From positions 1 to 44,734 of the forward strand of contig JACPQY010000035.1 of the NCBI GenBank assembly GCA_016190245.1: 44,734 nucleotides of DNA. Direction: 5' to 3'. The position numbers were made by a program, and so were the translations under genes. The notes under the pieces were generated by a model, which was not told the origin of the DNA, did no database searches, and saw only the letters and a program-made list of their open reading frames with translations. This stretch comes from Nitrospirota bacterium. GTDB taxonomy: Bacteria > JACPQY01. Of the stretch, positions 37,635-44,734 are shown one piece after another. Every line of letters starts with the position of its first letter. Positions within the stretch are counted from its first letter, which is position 1.

Positions 37635-37829
37635 TCACGAAGCCTTCCCATTGATCCCACAGTTGAGCGGCTCGGGAGGCGCGGGTTTTCCGCACGCGAC
37701 AAGACTCTGCGGCTCGAATGCGGTCTCCGTTGCGACGATTGCAGGCCGGACGTACGTGAGTTTTCCCGTCCGAGCGCCGGTACCCACGCTGGCCCCGCGT
37801 GCATCGTCAGCGTGCGTTTTTCGTTCCAT
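37635..37829 (-). CDS. 64-residue peptide with two C-terminal cysteines, possible RiPP-type precursor
   Basis: ATG 37829 is preceded by GGAGGTGAT with ideal spacing. The stop of the giant secreted protein is only 18 bases upstream, so the two are probably coupled. The N-terminal half is charged and Gly-rich (ERKTHADDARGASVGTGA). Then comes KLTYVRPAIVATETAFEPQS, and a tail LVACGKPAPPEPLNCGINGK with Cys47 and Cys57. The YVxPxIVxTE segment followed by a short Cys-containing tail resembles small peptide families I associate with modified-peptide leaders, but I cannot name one with certainty. No maturation enzyme (radical SAM, YcaO, lanthionine synthetase) is in the window. The gene is well supported. 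The function is open. Confidence 0.75.
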   Translation of the reverse strand: MERKTHADDARGASVGTGARTGKLTYVRPAIVATETAFEPQSLVACGKPAPPEPLNCGINGKAS

Positions 37830-37832
37830 CAA

Positions 37833-37841
37833 ATCACCTCC
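37833..37841 (-). promoter_or_regulatory. Shine-Dalgarno sequence of the small peptide gene
   Basis: GGAGGTGAT on the minus strand, complementary to the 16S anti-SD over at least eight bases, with 7 bases from GGAGG to ATG. It decides the start at 37829 over the TTG one codon earlier and is the strongest argument that this short gene is real. Confidence 0.85.
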
Positions 37842-37847
37842 ATGGCG

Positions 37848-40800
37848 TCACGGCGAGGGGTCGGAGGTCCAAACGGGCAGGTACCAAACCGTATCGCTTG
37901 CGCCGACCACCACCAAACGTTGCCCATCGTACGACACGACGATATTGCCATCCAAAGTCTGACCCAGGGCATATGGATACCCCTTGCCGGTGAGTTGAAT
38001 CGGGGAGCTCCGAAGAGTGGTCCCGGGGAAAGTGATGTCATAGGCGTACACTTTCCCGTTGGCATGCGCGAGATAAAGGACCCCGGTGAGGACGATCGGC
38101 TGGCTTCGGATGGCAGACGACTCGGACTGGAGAGGGTATCCAGCGCCACAAGTCCCGCCGGTTGCGTCGTCCTTCAGACAGTGCAACTTCCCGGTTTCGT
38201 CGCCGACAAAGATACCGCCGTAGGCGATCCAAGGAGCGAAGTTCCTTATTCCTCCGACTCCAGAGGTGTAGCCGGTCCCGGCCGGGGCCCAGGCCGGGTA
38301 GGCGGCGCTGAAGGAAGCGTCGTTGTTGAACACGTGCAGGGCACCGGTGCTGCTGTCCTTGTATGTGCCGACGTAGAACCTGTTGAAGAAGGTACGATAA
38401 GGAAAGCCGAAGACCGTATATCCCGGGCCAGCCCCGTCGACTGCGTAGTTGGGTCCGGGTTTGGAGAAAGAGGAGGCGTCCGCCTTGAAAGTCGAGACAC
38501 CCATGGCATCAGTGCCCGACACCCACACCGTTCCCGAGAAGTCGGTGTTTGGAAGATGCGCGGCGGCCGGCGTGTGGGCGACACAGTCGTACAGTCGAGG
38601 GGGCGTGACCCCATCGCAAGTCGTGGCCCCGGCGAGATCAAACCAGCACAACGAGCACATGAACTGGCTCAGCCCTTGGCGTGCCCCGAAAAAGAGCAGT
38701 TCCCCGTCGCCGGTGACGGCCGTGGTGATCTCGTCGAAGTTCCTTGCCTCACCTCCCTTGATCTCAGAATCCGACTTGAACGTCCAAGCCGGCGGTGAGG
38801 CACCAAACCCGGTGCCGGTAAAATCCAAGCGAAACACGTAGCCAGCCGTCGTCCCGAAGAATATCGCCTCCTTCTCGGTGGCCGAGCAGGTGGTCGCATA
38901 ATCCTCGGTCCAGTGCCAAGGGGGCCCCACGAGATCGCCGCAGTTCCCCCCGCCACAGGAGGCGGAGAGGTCGGGGAGGGAATAGGTCGCCCGGAATCCG
39001 GAGGCGTCGAACTTCACGACATAGATCTTGTCACCCGAGCCGGCCGCACCCTCGCGGGAAGACACGAACGAGCCCAGGAATGTCGAGAGATCCGGATCAT
39101 CGTAATTGGAGTCGGTCGACGTGCAGAAGCTCCAAACGTTGTAGGCGGCCGTCTGCGCAGCGCCCGCGACAGCGAGAGTCGTGATCTTGCTTCCCAGATC
39201 GCCTCCAATGTTCGGCGGCGAGCCTTTAACGGGGTTTAAGCCCACCTGGATCGAGCAGGCTGAAATCGTGATGCTGTCGTTCACCGTGACGGTGGGCGAT
39301 GTCCCGAGGGTAATCTTGAGACGGTTGTTGGTTAGCAAGCCAACACTCGACCAGGCGCAACTTGGGGAGGATCCCCAGGTGTGGCTCGCCGATAGGGTCA
39401 AGTTTGCGTCCAGGTTGCCTGGACACGGCGTGCCGGCACCCCACCCATTGGTGCCCTTGTCGAAGGTCAGCGTAACTGCGTCACCGGCCTGAGCGCCAGC
39501 CCCGTTCCCGGAGTCGTCGCTGGCAAGGGCGGAGAGGATCACACCATCGGTGGGCAGCGTGGAATCGAAGGTGCCGGTGATGCTGGGGGGGGAGCCGACG
39601 GCGTCGTTGCCGGAGGCGTCTTCGATAGTGTTGGGGGCGATCGTGATCGTATCCCCCACGGCCACGGTGGGTGAGCCGCCGGTGATGGTTATCGTGAGGG
39701 TATCGTTGGCGAGGCTGCCGGTGGACCAGGCGCAACTGACCGTGCCCCACGTGTGGCCGTTGCTCAACGCCAATTCGGTGTTGATCGAGCCGCACCCGTA
39801 GGCGCCGTTCGTGCTCCCGTTGAAGAGAACAGTCACGGTATCACCGGGTCCCGGCCCGACGTCGCACGCGCCCGCCTCGGCCGCTGTGAGACCGGTCGCG
39901 TCGGGGTTCACAGTGTCCACCATGAAGTCGAGTTCTTCCGAGGCACCCTCCTCATATTCGACCCAGGAGCTGGACGCGCCTTCCACATCCACGGTGCGGG
40001 CCTGCCACTTGTAGTTGCCGTCCGCGATCGTGGCCGTGATGCTTACTGTGGTCCCGCTGGCCACGAGGGGCGAACTGTAGGTGGGGCTGTTTGCGAAGCT
40101 CGACCCCGTGGTCACGACCTCCACTTGGAGCATGACCGTGTTGTTGTCCGGGTCGGACACCGTCCCACTGAACTTGATTGTGGTCTGGGCCGTGGTCCCC
40201 GCGTCCGGGATGATCGAGCCCGAACCGTCCTTCTGCGCGAGGGACGTCGGTGTGTTGGGCGGGTTGTTGGCCGACGCGTTGCAGTTCTTTCCTCCGGTGA
40301 CGACCACGGTATCGCCCACGGAGGGTGTTTGGTTCACGGCATCGCCATCCGTCTGTTCTGTGCCAATGATATTGAGAGACACCGAAGCCGTCCCGCTGCA
40401 GAAGTCGGTCGTGAGGGTGACGCTGGAGGGCTCGACGAAAGGACTGATTCGGGCCTGGCCGCCGCCCGCGGCGAGCGTGGTGGTCACCTGGCGGTACTCC
40501 ATCGCGTAGCTGGCGGGGACGGTCTGGCTCGGCGTGCAGGAACTCAGGAGGCACTTGTAGCCGTTCACGGTGAGCTTGGAGAAGTTGCCGAGGGGGTTAT
40601 CCTTGATCGTCATCGCGTCGTTCCCGGTGTTTTTCACCTCGAGGGCCACCTGGGGCACGGTCCCCGCGGCGAGGGTGTTCGTGCAGCAGCCGTCGAGAGG
40701 AGTGGTGTCGAGCGTGGCGGCGACGTACTCGACGGTGGCGAAGGAGCAGTTGGGGTCGCCGTCCACGACGGTAACCGTGTCGTCCACGATGGGGGTGGAG

Positions 40801-43800
40801 TTCACGGTCGCCAGATCAATGTCGTTCCCTACGACGCGAAGGGTGACCTTGGCCGGCCCGTTGCAAAACACCGCTCCGAGTGCGGCGGTATTGGTGTTGA
40901 AGCTGAAGGACGCCGTGTCGGACGGCTGCCCCCCCGCGCCGAGGTCCACCGAGGTGGCCACAGGGACACGGGTGGTGTACGTATGCGTTCCGTACCCATT
41001 CAAATCGGTGAGGGTGACCTCCGTGTAGAAGGGTCCGGCAATCTGGTCCTTGACCGTCATAGCCTTCACGCCCACGTTCTTGATACTCATCGAGGGCGCC
41101 CAGGGGCCGGTCGCGCTCTGGGAGGCCGGAAAGATCGTTCCGGAGACATAGGTGGGCAAGCCACCCGCGCAGCTTGCGCCACCGGTCACGGTGATCTTGT
41201 CGCTCACGGTCGGCTGCTGCGTCACGGGGTCCGGGTTGGTGTCCGGGTCGCCGCCGTTGTAGTCGTCCGGCCCTGTCCCTTCAAGTGTCAGGACCGGGGT
41301 GAACGACCCGTTGCAGAAGCCCGTCGTGATCGTCGTGCCCGTCACGAACGTGAGCGTTTCGACCTCCGCGTCACCCAAGATGCAGTCTCCACTGCACGTC
41401 GAGAGCGTAGCGGTGCTGCTGTTCGTCCCGTCCGTGAAGGACATCGTGCTCGCCGTGGACAGTGTGTAGGCGATGTTTCCGTTGTTTCTCACGTTCATCG
41501 TGTAGGAGGGTTTGCTGCCGGCGCTCACCGTAGTCGGCGCCAGCGTGCCGCCGATGTAGTTGGTCACGATGCCCGTGACCTTGTTGAACTGCTTCGTCCC
41601 CGTGGTGCAGCCATCCCGGTAGCAGGCCGTCACGGTGGACGTGACAGTCCCACTCCCAATGCTGATGGGCGCAATCAGGTTCACAATGCACTTCCCGAGG
41701 CCGTCCGTGACGCACGTGGACTGGACGATCGTTCCGTTGTCCGACGCCCACTCGACCGGCAGACCTGGCTCGGGGTTGTCGCCGGCGTCCTTCGCTTCCA
41801 CGGTGATGACGTAGGTGGACTGGCCATCGGCATTCAGGCAGTCCGGACAGGTCCCTCCGGGCGTGGTGGGGAGTAGAGAGAGCTTGAACCCCGAGACGAT
41901 GAAGAACCCCCCCGTGACCCACACGCGCGCGTTCTTGACGCCCTGCTTGTTGAAGAGCTGCTGGGTGAAGATAATGCGCAAATCCGTGCGGGTGCGCGGC
42001 ACGGCCTTGGTGCTCGCATCGCACGTGGACACCCCGTCCTGAAACGTGATGCTGAAGTTGTAGTTGTTGCCGGGCTGTAGGGGCGTGTTGTTGTTGGAGG
42101 TGAAGCCGACCATGTTGCAGTACAACTCGTTGTTGGTCCACCCGGCCGGCAGCGTGCCGGTGCTCGCCGACTCCGGCCTCATCTTGGCGGGGTCCCACCA
42201 CAAGCGGAAACGGTTGATCTGTTCGGGCCCGCCGTGGAACACGGTGAAGTTGAGCGTAACCGGGGTGGTGCCCGTGGGAACGTAGATGTCCCCGTCGGCC
42301 GCGTCCTTCATGGTGAGGGAGAACAGCCGGACCCGCCCCTTCAGGCTGGTTCCTTTCGTCGCACTGGTGTTCCCAGGGGCAGGCGTGGTGTAGCTGACGT
42401 ATCCTTGATACTGGTAGGTCTGTTCCTGGGTGCCGTTGATCGTGCACGAGTAGTTGAAGATCGAGACCGAACCGGGCGTCAGCGATTGCAGCGTAGCGGG
42501 AGAAGGGGCGCCGCAGCTCGAGGCGGCGGTGCTGTCGGCGGTAAGTTGGAGAGTGGGGACCACGTCGCCGTAACTGATCGTGTCGTTGTTTTTCACGCGG
42601 AGTTGGATGTCGATCGCTTCGCCGTCCACCACGATGTCCTTCGTGACGATCGCCTCGACGCCGATGTTTGCCACCTGGATCTCGCGCGTGCGCACGAGCG
42701 GCGAGGAGAAGGGGTGATCGTCACCGCACGGGAGCCCCGCCGTGGGCGGGGCGATCAGCTTGCCTTCGGCACAGTCTTCGAGCTCGAAGTAGCCCGGCGT
42801 GCCGCCGATCGTGTACACGAAATTGACGTGGGCGAAACCTCCCGGCTGAATGTATTTGTAGGTGTCGTTGGTGTTGTAGAGGATCGTGCCCACGCTATGG
42901 CTGACCGCCGTGGTCGCGCCGGCCCCGCGGGACAGGGTGTTGAACGTGTCCGGCGGCGATGCGTTGTTCGTGATGGACACATAGTCGATCAGTTCGTCGT
43001 CCACCCGCAGGCGCCCGTCGTTGTTCTTGTAGCCCGTGACACTGTCGGTCTGGAGGGCGGTGGCCTCGGTGCTGTTGAGGTTCGTCCACAGAATGGAGGC
43101 GGGGTCGCGGCTGTAGAAGGGGCCGTAGGTGGGGGCCGGCAGGAGATACTGCTGGCCGGCGGTGCCTTTGACGATCGTGGGAGGGTTGACAATCTGGGCG
43201 AAATGATCCGTCAGGCTGAGGTTGTTGATCTGCCATTCCGTATGTAGCCGAGTGGGAATGGTGTCGCCCGTGTCCGGGTCCGGCGCGATCGAGGACTTCA
43301 CCCACGGCACGACGAGGAGAGAGGCGAGCTCGAAGGCGCTGTTGTTGGTGGTGATGTTGATGAACCGGTCGCCGGAGGCCTTGGAGAGGCTGTAGGTGGC
43401 GTCGAACAGACGCAGGGGCAGGGCCGCAGGGACGTAACCGCAGGCGCCGGGTGCTGGGTCCGTCTCCGGAAACCCGATGACGGCAAGACGGATCGTCATG
43501 TTTGCACCGACCGCGAGGCTGTTGCTGCCGGTTGCCTGGAACCGGGTGCCCCAGCGGGAGCCGGCGGGATAGATGGAATCGTCGATCGAGTAGCCGGCCG
43601 TCACCCAGCCGGCGGGAGGGATGCTCAGCGGGTAGGGAACGATACCGTTGCTGTTCACGCCTCCGTCCGCCGAGTTGCAGGGCGAGTCCATCCAAACCGT
43701 GACTTCCTTGATGGGGGCCTCGCCGGAAGAATGGGTCACGATCATGTCGAGCCAGCCGAGTTCCTGTTTCATGACGACCGCGGGGTTGGCCGATGCCAGC

Positions 43801-44456
43801 GTGATGCTGGAAACTTTGGAATAGAGGGTCACGTCATCAATGTAGGCGCCGGCGGCCTGGTTCGTCGCGTCGGAATCGAAGTAGAACTGGAACTGGACAC
43901 TCGGTTGGCCCGCGAAGGCTGACAGATCGGCCGAGACGGCCACCCACTCGGAATCGAAACCGAACCAGGCGGCGTTGCCATCGGCGATCAGGCCGTCGTA
44001 CGCGAGGCCGAGCTTCCCGCCAGGGTCCAAGGAGGTGAAGACCAACGTGTTGTCGAGGTTTCTCCACGTCAGCCCGCCATCGCTGGTGACGCGCAGCCTG
44101 AGGCCGTCGAATCCCTCTTCGATCCCCCGCCAGAACCAGAAGCTGAGGTAGACGTTGGCGTAGGGACTGAAGTCATAGGGAGTGGGAGGTGAGGTCAGAA
44201 TGCTGGTGGTGTCCGCGGAGTATCGGGTATCGATCTGAGTGGCCCAACAGTTCGAGCCGCCGTGGCAGGAGGCCGGGCCGAAGGTGGGCGTGCCCCACTC
44301 CCAGTCGTTGGTGGGTGTGAAGCCGCCGTTGTCGGACTCGAAGTCGTAGGAGGCGATGGTGGCGGCCTCGCCAAGCCGCGCCCACCCCAGCGCCAGGAGA
44401 ACAGCCAGTCCGAGACCAATGTAGTGGGTCAGAAGTCTCTTTGCTTTGCCCGTCAT
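37848..44456 (-). CDS. Giant secreted multidomain protein (jelly-roll, CARDB/Big-like domains, C-terminal propeller)
   Basis: 2,202 residues from ATG 44456. The signal peptide is MTGKAKRLLTHYIGLGLAVL, then LALGWARLGEA. Residues 40-190 are a MAM/jelly-roll-like domain (YDFESDNGGFTPTNDWEW, YIDDVTLYS). Residues about 190-870 are repeated beta domains with Cys pairs. About 870-945 is a Big_1-like domain (VEAKDAGDNPEPGLPVEW). About 960-1395 holds three CARDB-like repeats (MSIKNVGVKAMTVKD, LEVKNTGNDAMTIKD). About 1519-1755 has two SwmB-like units (GDTVTVLFNGSTNG). Residues 1760-2202 are a PQQ-type propeller (GKVYAYDITFPG, GNIVVSYDGQRL). No anchor or sorting signal is seen. A longer frame up to 44606 is translated repeat sequence and is rejected. 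The peptide gene follows after 18 bases. Confidence 0.88.
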   Translation of the reverse strand: MTGKAKRLLTHYIGLGLAVLLALGWARLGEAATIASYDFESDNGGFTPTNDWEWGTPTFGPASCHGGSNCWATQIDTRYSADTTSILTSPPTPYDFSPYANVYLSFWFWRGIEEGFDGLRLRVTSDGGLTWRNLDNTLVFTSLDPGGKLGLAYDGLIADGNAAWFGFDSEWVAVSADLSAFAGQPSVQFQFYFDSDATNQAAGAYIDDVTLYSKVSSITLASANPAVVMKQELGWLDMIVTHSSGEAPIKEVTVWMDSPCNSADGGVNSNGIVPYPLSIPPAGWVTAGYSIDDSIYPAGSRWGTRFQATGSNSLAVGANMTIRLAVIGFPETDPAPGACGYVPAALPLRLFDATYSLSKASGDRFINITTNNSAFELASLLVVPWVKSSIAPDPDTGDTIPTRLHTEWQINNLSLTDHFAQIVNPPTIVKGTAGQQYLLPAPTYGPFYSRDPASILWTNLNSTEATALQTDSVTGYKNNDGRLRVDDELIDYVSITNNASPPDTFNTLSRGAGATTAVSHSVGTILYNTNDTYKYIQPGGFAHVNFVYTIGGTPGYFELEDCAEGKLIAPPTAGLPCGDDHPFSSPLVRTREIQVANIGVEAIVTKDIVVDGEAIDIQLRVKNNDTISYGDVVPTLQLTADSTAASSCGAPSPATLQSLTPGSVSIFNYSCTINGTQEQTYQYQGYVSYTTPAPGNTSATKGTSLKGRVRLFSLTMKDAADGDIYVPTGTTPVTLNFTVFHGGPEQINRFRLWWDPAKMRPESASTGTLPAGWTNNELYCNMVGFTSNNNTPLQPGNNYNFSITFQDGVSTCDASTKAVPRTRTDLRIIFTQQLFNKQGVKNARVWVTGGFFIVSGFKLSLLPTTPGGTCPDCLNADGQSTYVITVEAKDAGDNPEPGLPVEWASDNGTIVQSTCVTDGLGKCIVNLIAPISIGSGTVTSTVTACYRDGCTTGTKQFNKVTGIVTNYIGGTLAPTTVSAGSKPSYTMNVRNNGNIAYTLSTASTMSFTDGTNSSTATLSTCSGDCILGDAEVETLTFVTGTTITTGFCNGSFTPVLTLEGTGPDDYNGGDPDTNPDPVTQQPTVSDKITVTGGASCAGGLPTYVSGTIFPASQSATGPWAPSMSIKNVGVKAMTVKDQIAGPFYTEVTLTDLNGYGTHTYTTRVPVATSVDLGAGGQPSDTASFSFNTNTAALGAVFCNGPAKVTLRVVGNDIDLATVNSTPIVDDTVTVVDGDPNCSFATVEYVAATLDTTPLDGCCTNTLAAGTVPQVALEVKNTGNDAMTIKDNPLGNFSKLTVNGYKCLLSSCTPSQTVPASYAMEYRQVTTTLAAGGGQARISPFVEPSSVTLTTDFCSGTASVSLNIIGTEQTDGDAVNQTPSVGDTVVVTGGKNCNASANNPPNTPTSLAQKDGSGSIIPDAGTTAQTTIKFSGTVSDPDNNTVMLQVEVVTTGSSFANSPTYSSPLVASGTTVSITATIADGNYKWQARTVDVEGASSSWVEYEEGASEELDFMVDTVNPDATGLTAAEAGACDVGPGPGDTVTVLFNGSTNGAYGCGSINTELALSNGHTWGTVSCAWSTGSLANDTLTITITGGSPTVAVGDTITIAPNTIEDASGNDAVGSPPSITGTFDSTLPTDGVILSALASDDSGNGAGAQAGDAVTLTFDKGTNGWGAGTPCPGNLDANLTLSASHTWGSSPSCAWSSVGLLTNNRLKITLGTSPTVTVNDSITISACSIQVGLNPVKGSPPNIGGDLGSKITTLAVAGAAQTAAYNVWSFCTSTDSNYDDPDLSTFLGSFVSSREGAAGSGDKIYVVKFDASGFRATYSLPDLSASCGGGNCGDLVGPPWHWTEDYATTCSATEKEAIFFGTTAGYVFRLDFTGTGFGASPPAWTFKSDSEIKGGEARNFDEITTAVTGDGELLFFGARQGLSQFMCSLCWFDLAGATTCDGVTPPRLYDCVAHTPAAAHLPNTDFSGTVWVSGTDAMGVSTFKADASSFSKPGPNYAVDGAGPGYTVFGFPYRTFFNRFYVGTYKDSSTGALHVFNNDASFSAAYPAWAPAGTGYTSGVGGIRNFAPWIAYGGIFVGDETGKLHCLKDDATGGTCGAGYPLQSESSAIRSQPIVLTGVLYLAHANGKVYAYDITFPGTTLRSSPIQLTGKGYPYALGQTLDGNIVVSYDGQRLVVVGASDTVWYLPVWTSDPSP

Positions 44457-44546
44457 TCCGGGCTTGCCGCGCCCCGTCATTTCGGGGACCCGGAATCCAG
44501 TCTTTCTGCCCTGGATTCCCCCCGCCGGCGGCGGGGCGGGAATGAC
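44452..44546. repeat. Dispersed repeat with GTCATTCC/GGAATGAC ends overlapping a start codon
   Basis: The ends GTCATTCC (44452-44459) and GGAATGAC (44539-44546) are inverted. Inside are CCCCGTCATTTCGGGG, CCCGGAATCCAG and CCTGGATTCC, the usual pieces of a widespread GC-rich repeat. On the minus strand the left end reads GGAATGAC, and its ATG is the start codon of the giant secreted protein. Confidence 0.7.
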
Positions 44547-44734
44547 AGCCTCATCATTCATCTGAAGTGTCGGACGCACTACGCTAGTTCGAGAACGCAT
44601 CTTCAACGACGCGCCGACCGCGCCGCGAGCCCCGCACCCTCCCAGGATTCCCCGGTTTCCCAGACGGAAGCCGGTAGTCGCGGGCTTCAGCCCGCGTCCA
44701 GGGCGCAGCCTGAAGGCTGCGGCTACCCGGAATA
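44457..44734. other. Upstream region of the giant secreted protein gene, mostly dispersed repeats
   Basis: It holds the GTCATTCC-type repeat (to 44546) and the GGTAGCC-type repeat (44673-44727). Between them, 44547-44672 is unassigned and could hold the promoter of the minus-strand gene. No gene is seen before the window ends. Confidence 0.5.
44673..44727. repeat. Dispersed palindromic repeat, compact copy (GGTAGTCGCGGGC...GGCTACC)
   Basis: GGTAGTCGCGGGCTTCAGCC, then CGCGTCCAGGGCGCAGCCTG, closing AAGGCTGCGGCTACC. Its two internal hairpins are GCGGGCTTCAGCCCGC and CAGCCTGAAGGCTG. It is the best-preserved copy of the family that also occurs at 2580 and 28218. Confidence 0.75.

Noticed and set aside
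39753-41876. Plus-strand frame of 707 codons opposite the giant secreted protein
   Set aside because: Antisense to recognisable beta domains, with no signal, motif or ribosome binding site.
44457-44606. N-terminal extension of the giant secreted protein
   Set aside because: It translates the GTCATTCC-type repeat and would place 50 residues before a good signal peptide.

Overview
The window is GC-rich, densely coded DNA from a Gram-negative bacterium. Outer-membrane and periplasmic proteins are prominent: OmpA-like peptidoglycan-binding proteins, a giant lipoprotein, an RND exporter and Wzc-like kinases. A RAYT transposase and many dispersed palindromic repeats, plus the mix of MotAB, HD-GYP and bacterial tyrosine kinases, would suit a deltaproteobacterial-type lineage (Myxococcota, Desulfobacterota or a neighbouring uncultured phylum). 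No marker gene here fixes the taxonomy.

Left part (1-7.3 kb): an OmpA-like protein cut by the window edge and a Fis-type regulator with a degenerate receiver (minus strand); a metallo-beta-lactamase hydrolase coupled to a small dodecin (plus strand); then a CgeB-like glycosyltransferase next to an RND/MMPL exporter (minus) and a divergent SH3-domain periplasmic protein. The 7.4-14.3 kb region is the most striking. It holds a SulP-STAS transporter with a C-terminal cyclic-nucleotide-binding domain (cNBD), a MotB-MotA stator pair preceded by a cNBD protein whose C-terminus resembles the FliG torque domain, and a voltage-gated-type K+ channel with a C-terminal cNBD. Three different cNMP-sensing proteins in 7 kb suggest a second-messenger-controlled ion and motor locus with no flagellar structural gene in view.

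Middle (14.4-28.2 kb): a one-module GlnE-like adenylyltransferase carrying an in-frame dispersed repeat; tRNA-Arg(UCG) between two copies of a REP-like repeat; an unknown anchored protein; a HAMP-only membrane protein; and a 2,582-residue lipoprotein built from a GGVR tract, nine ~100-residue Ig-like repeats and twelve Kelch repeats. It diverges from a protein with three tandem OmpA domains, and a perfect CRP-type palindrome lies between them.

Right part (28.2-44.7 kb): a minus-strand operon-like run in which an HD-GYP plus Wzc-like kinase pair occurs twice, followed by a Ca2+-dependent PI-PLC-like lipoprotein. This looks like c-di-GMP-linked exopolysaccharide control. Next come a RAYT element with perfect 24-bp inverted ends, the 5' remnant of an SBBP-type secreted protein, a 64-residue peptide with two C-terminal cysteines and a perfect ribosome binding site, and a 2,202-residue secreted multidomain protein. 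The start codon of that last gene lies in the end of a dispersed repeat. Several dispersed repeat families recur in intergenic DNA, and two copies sit inside reading frames.
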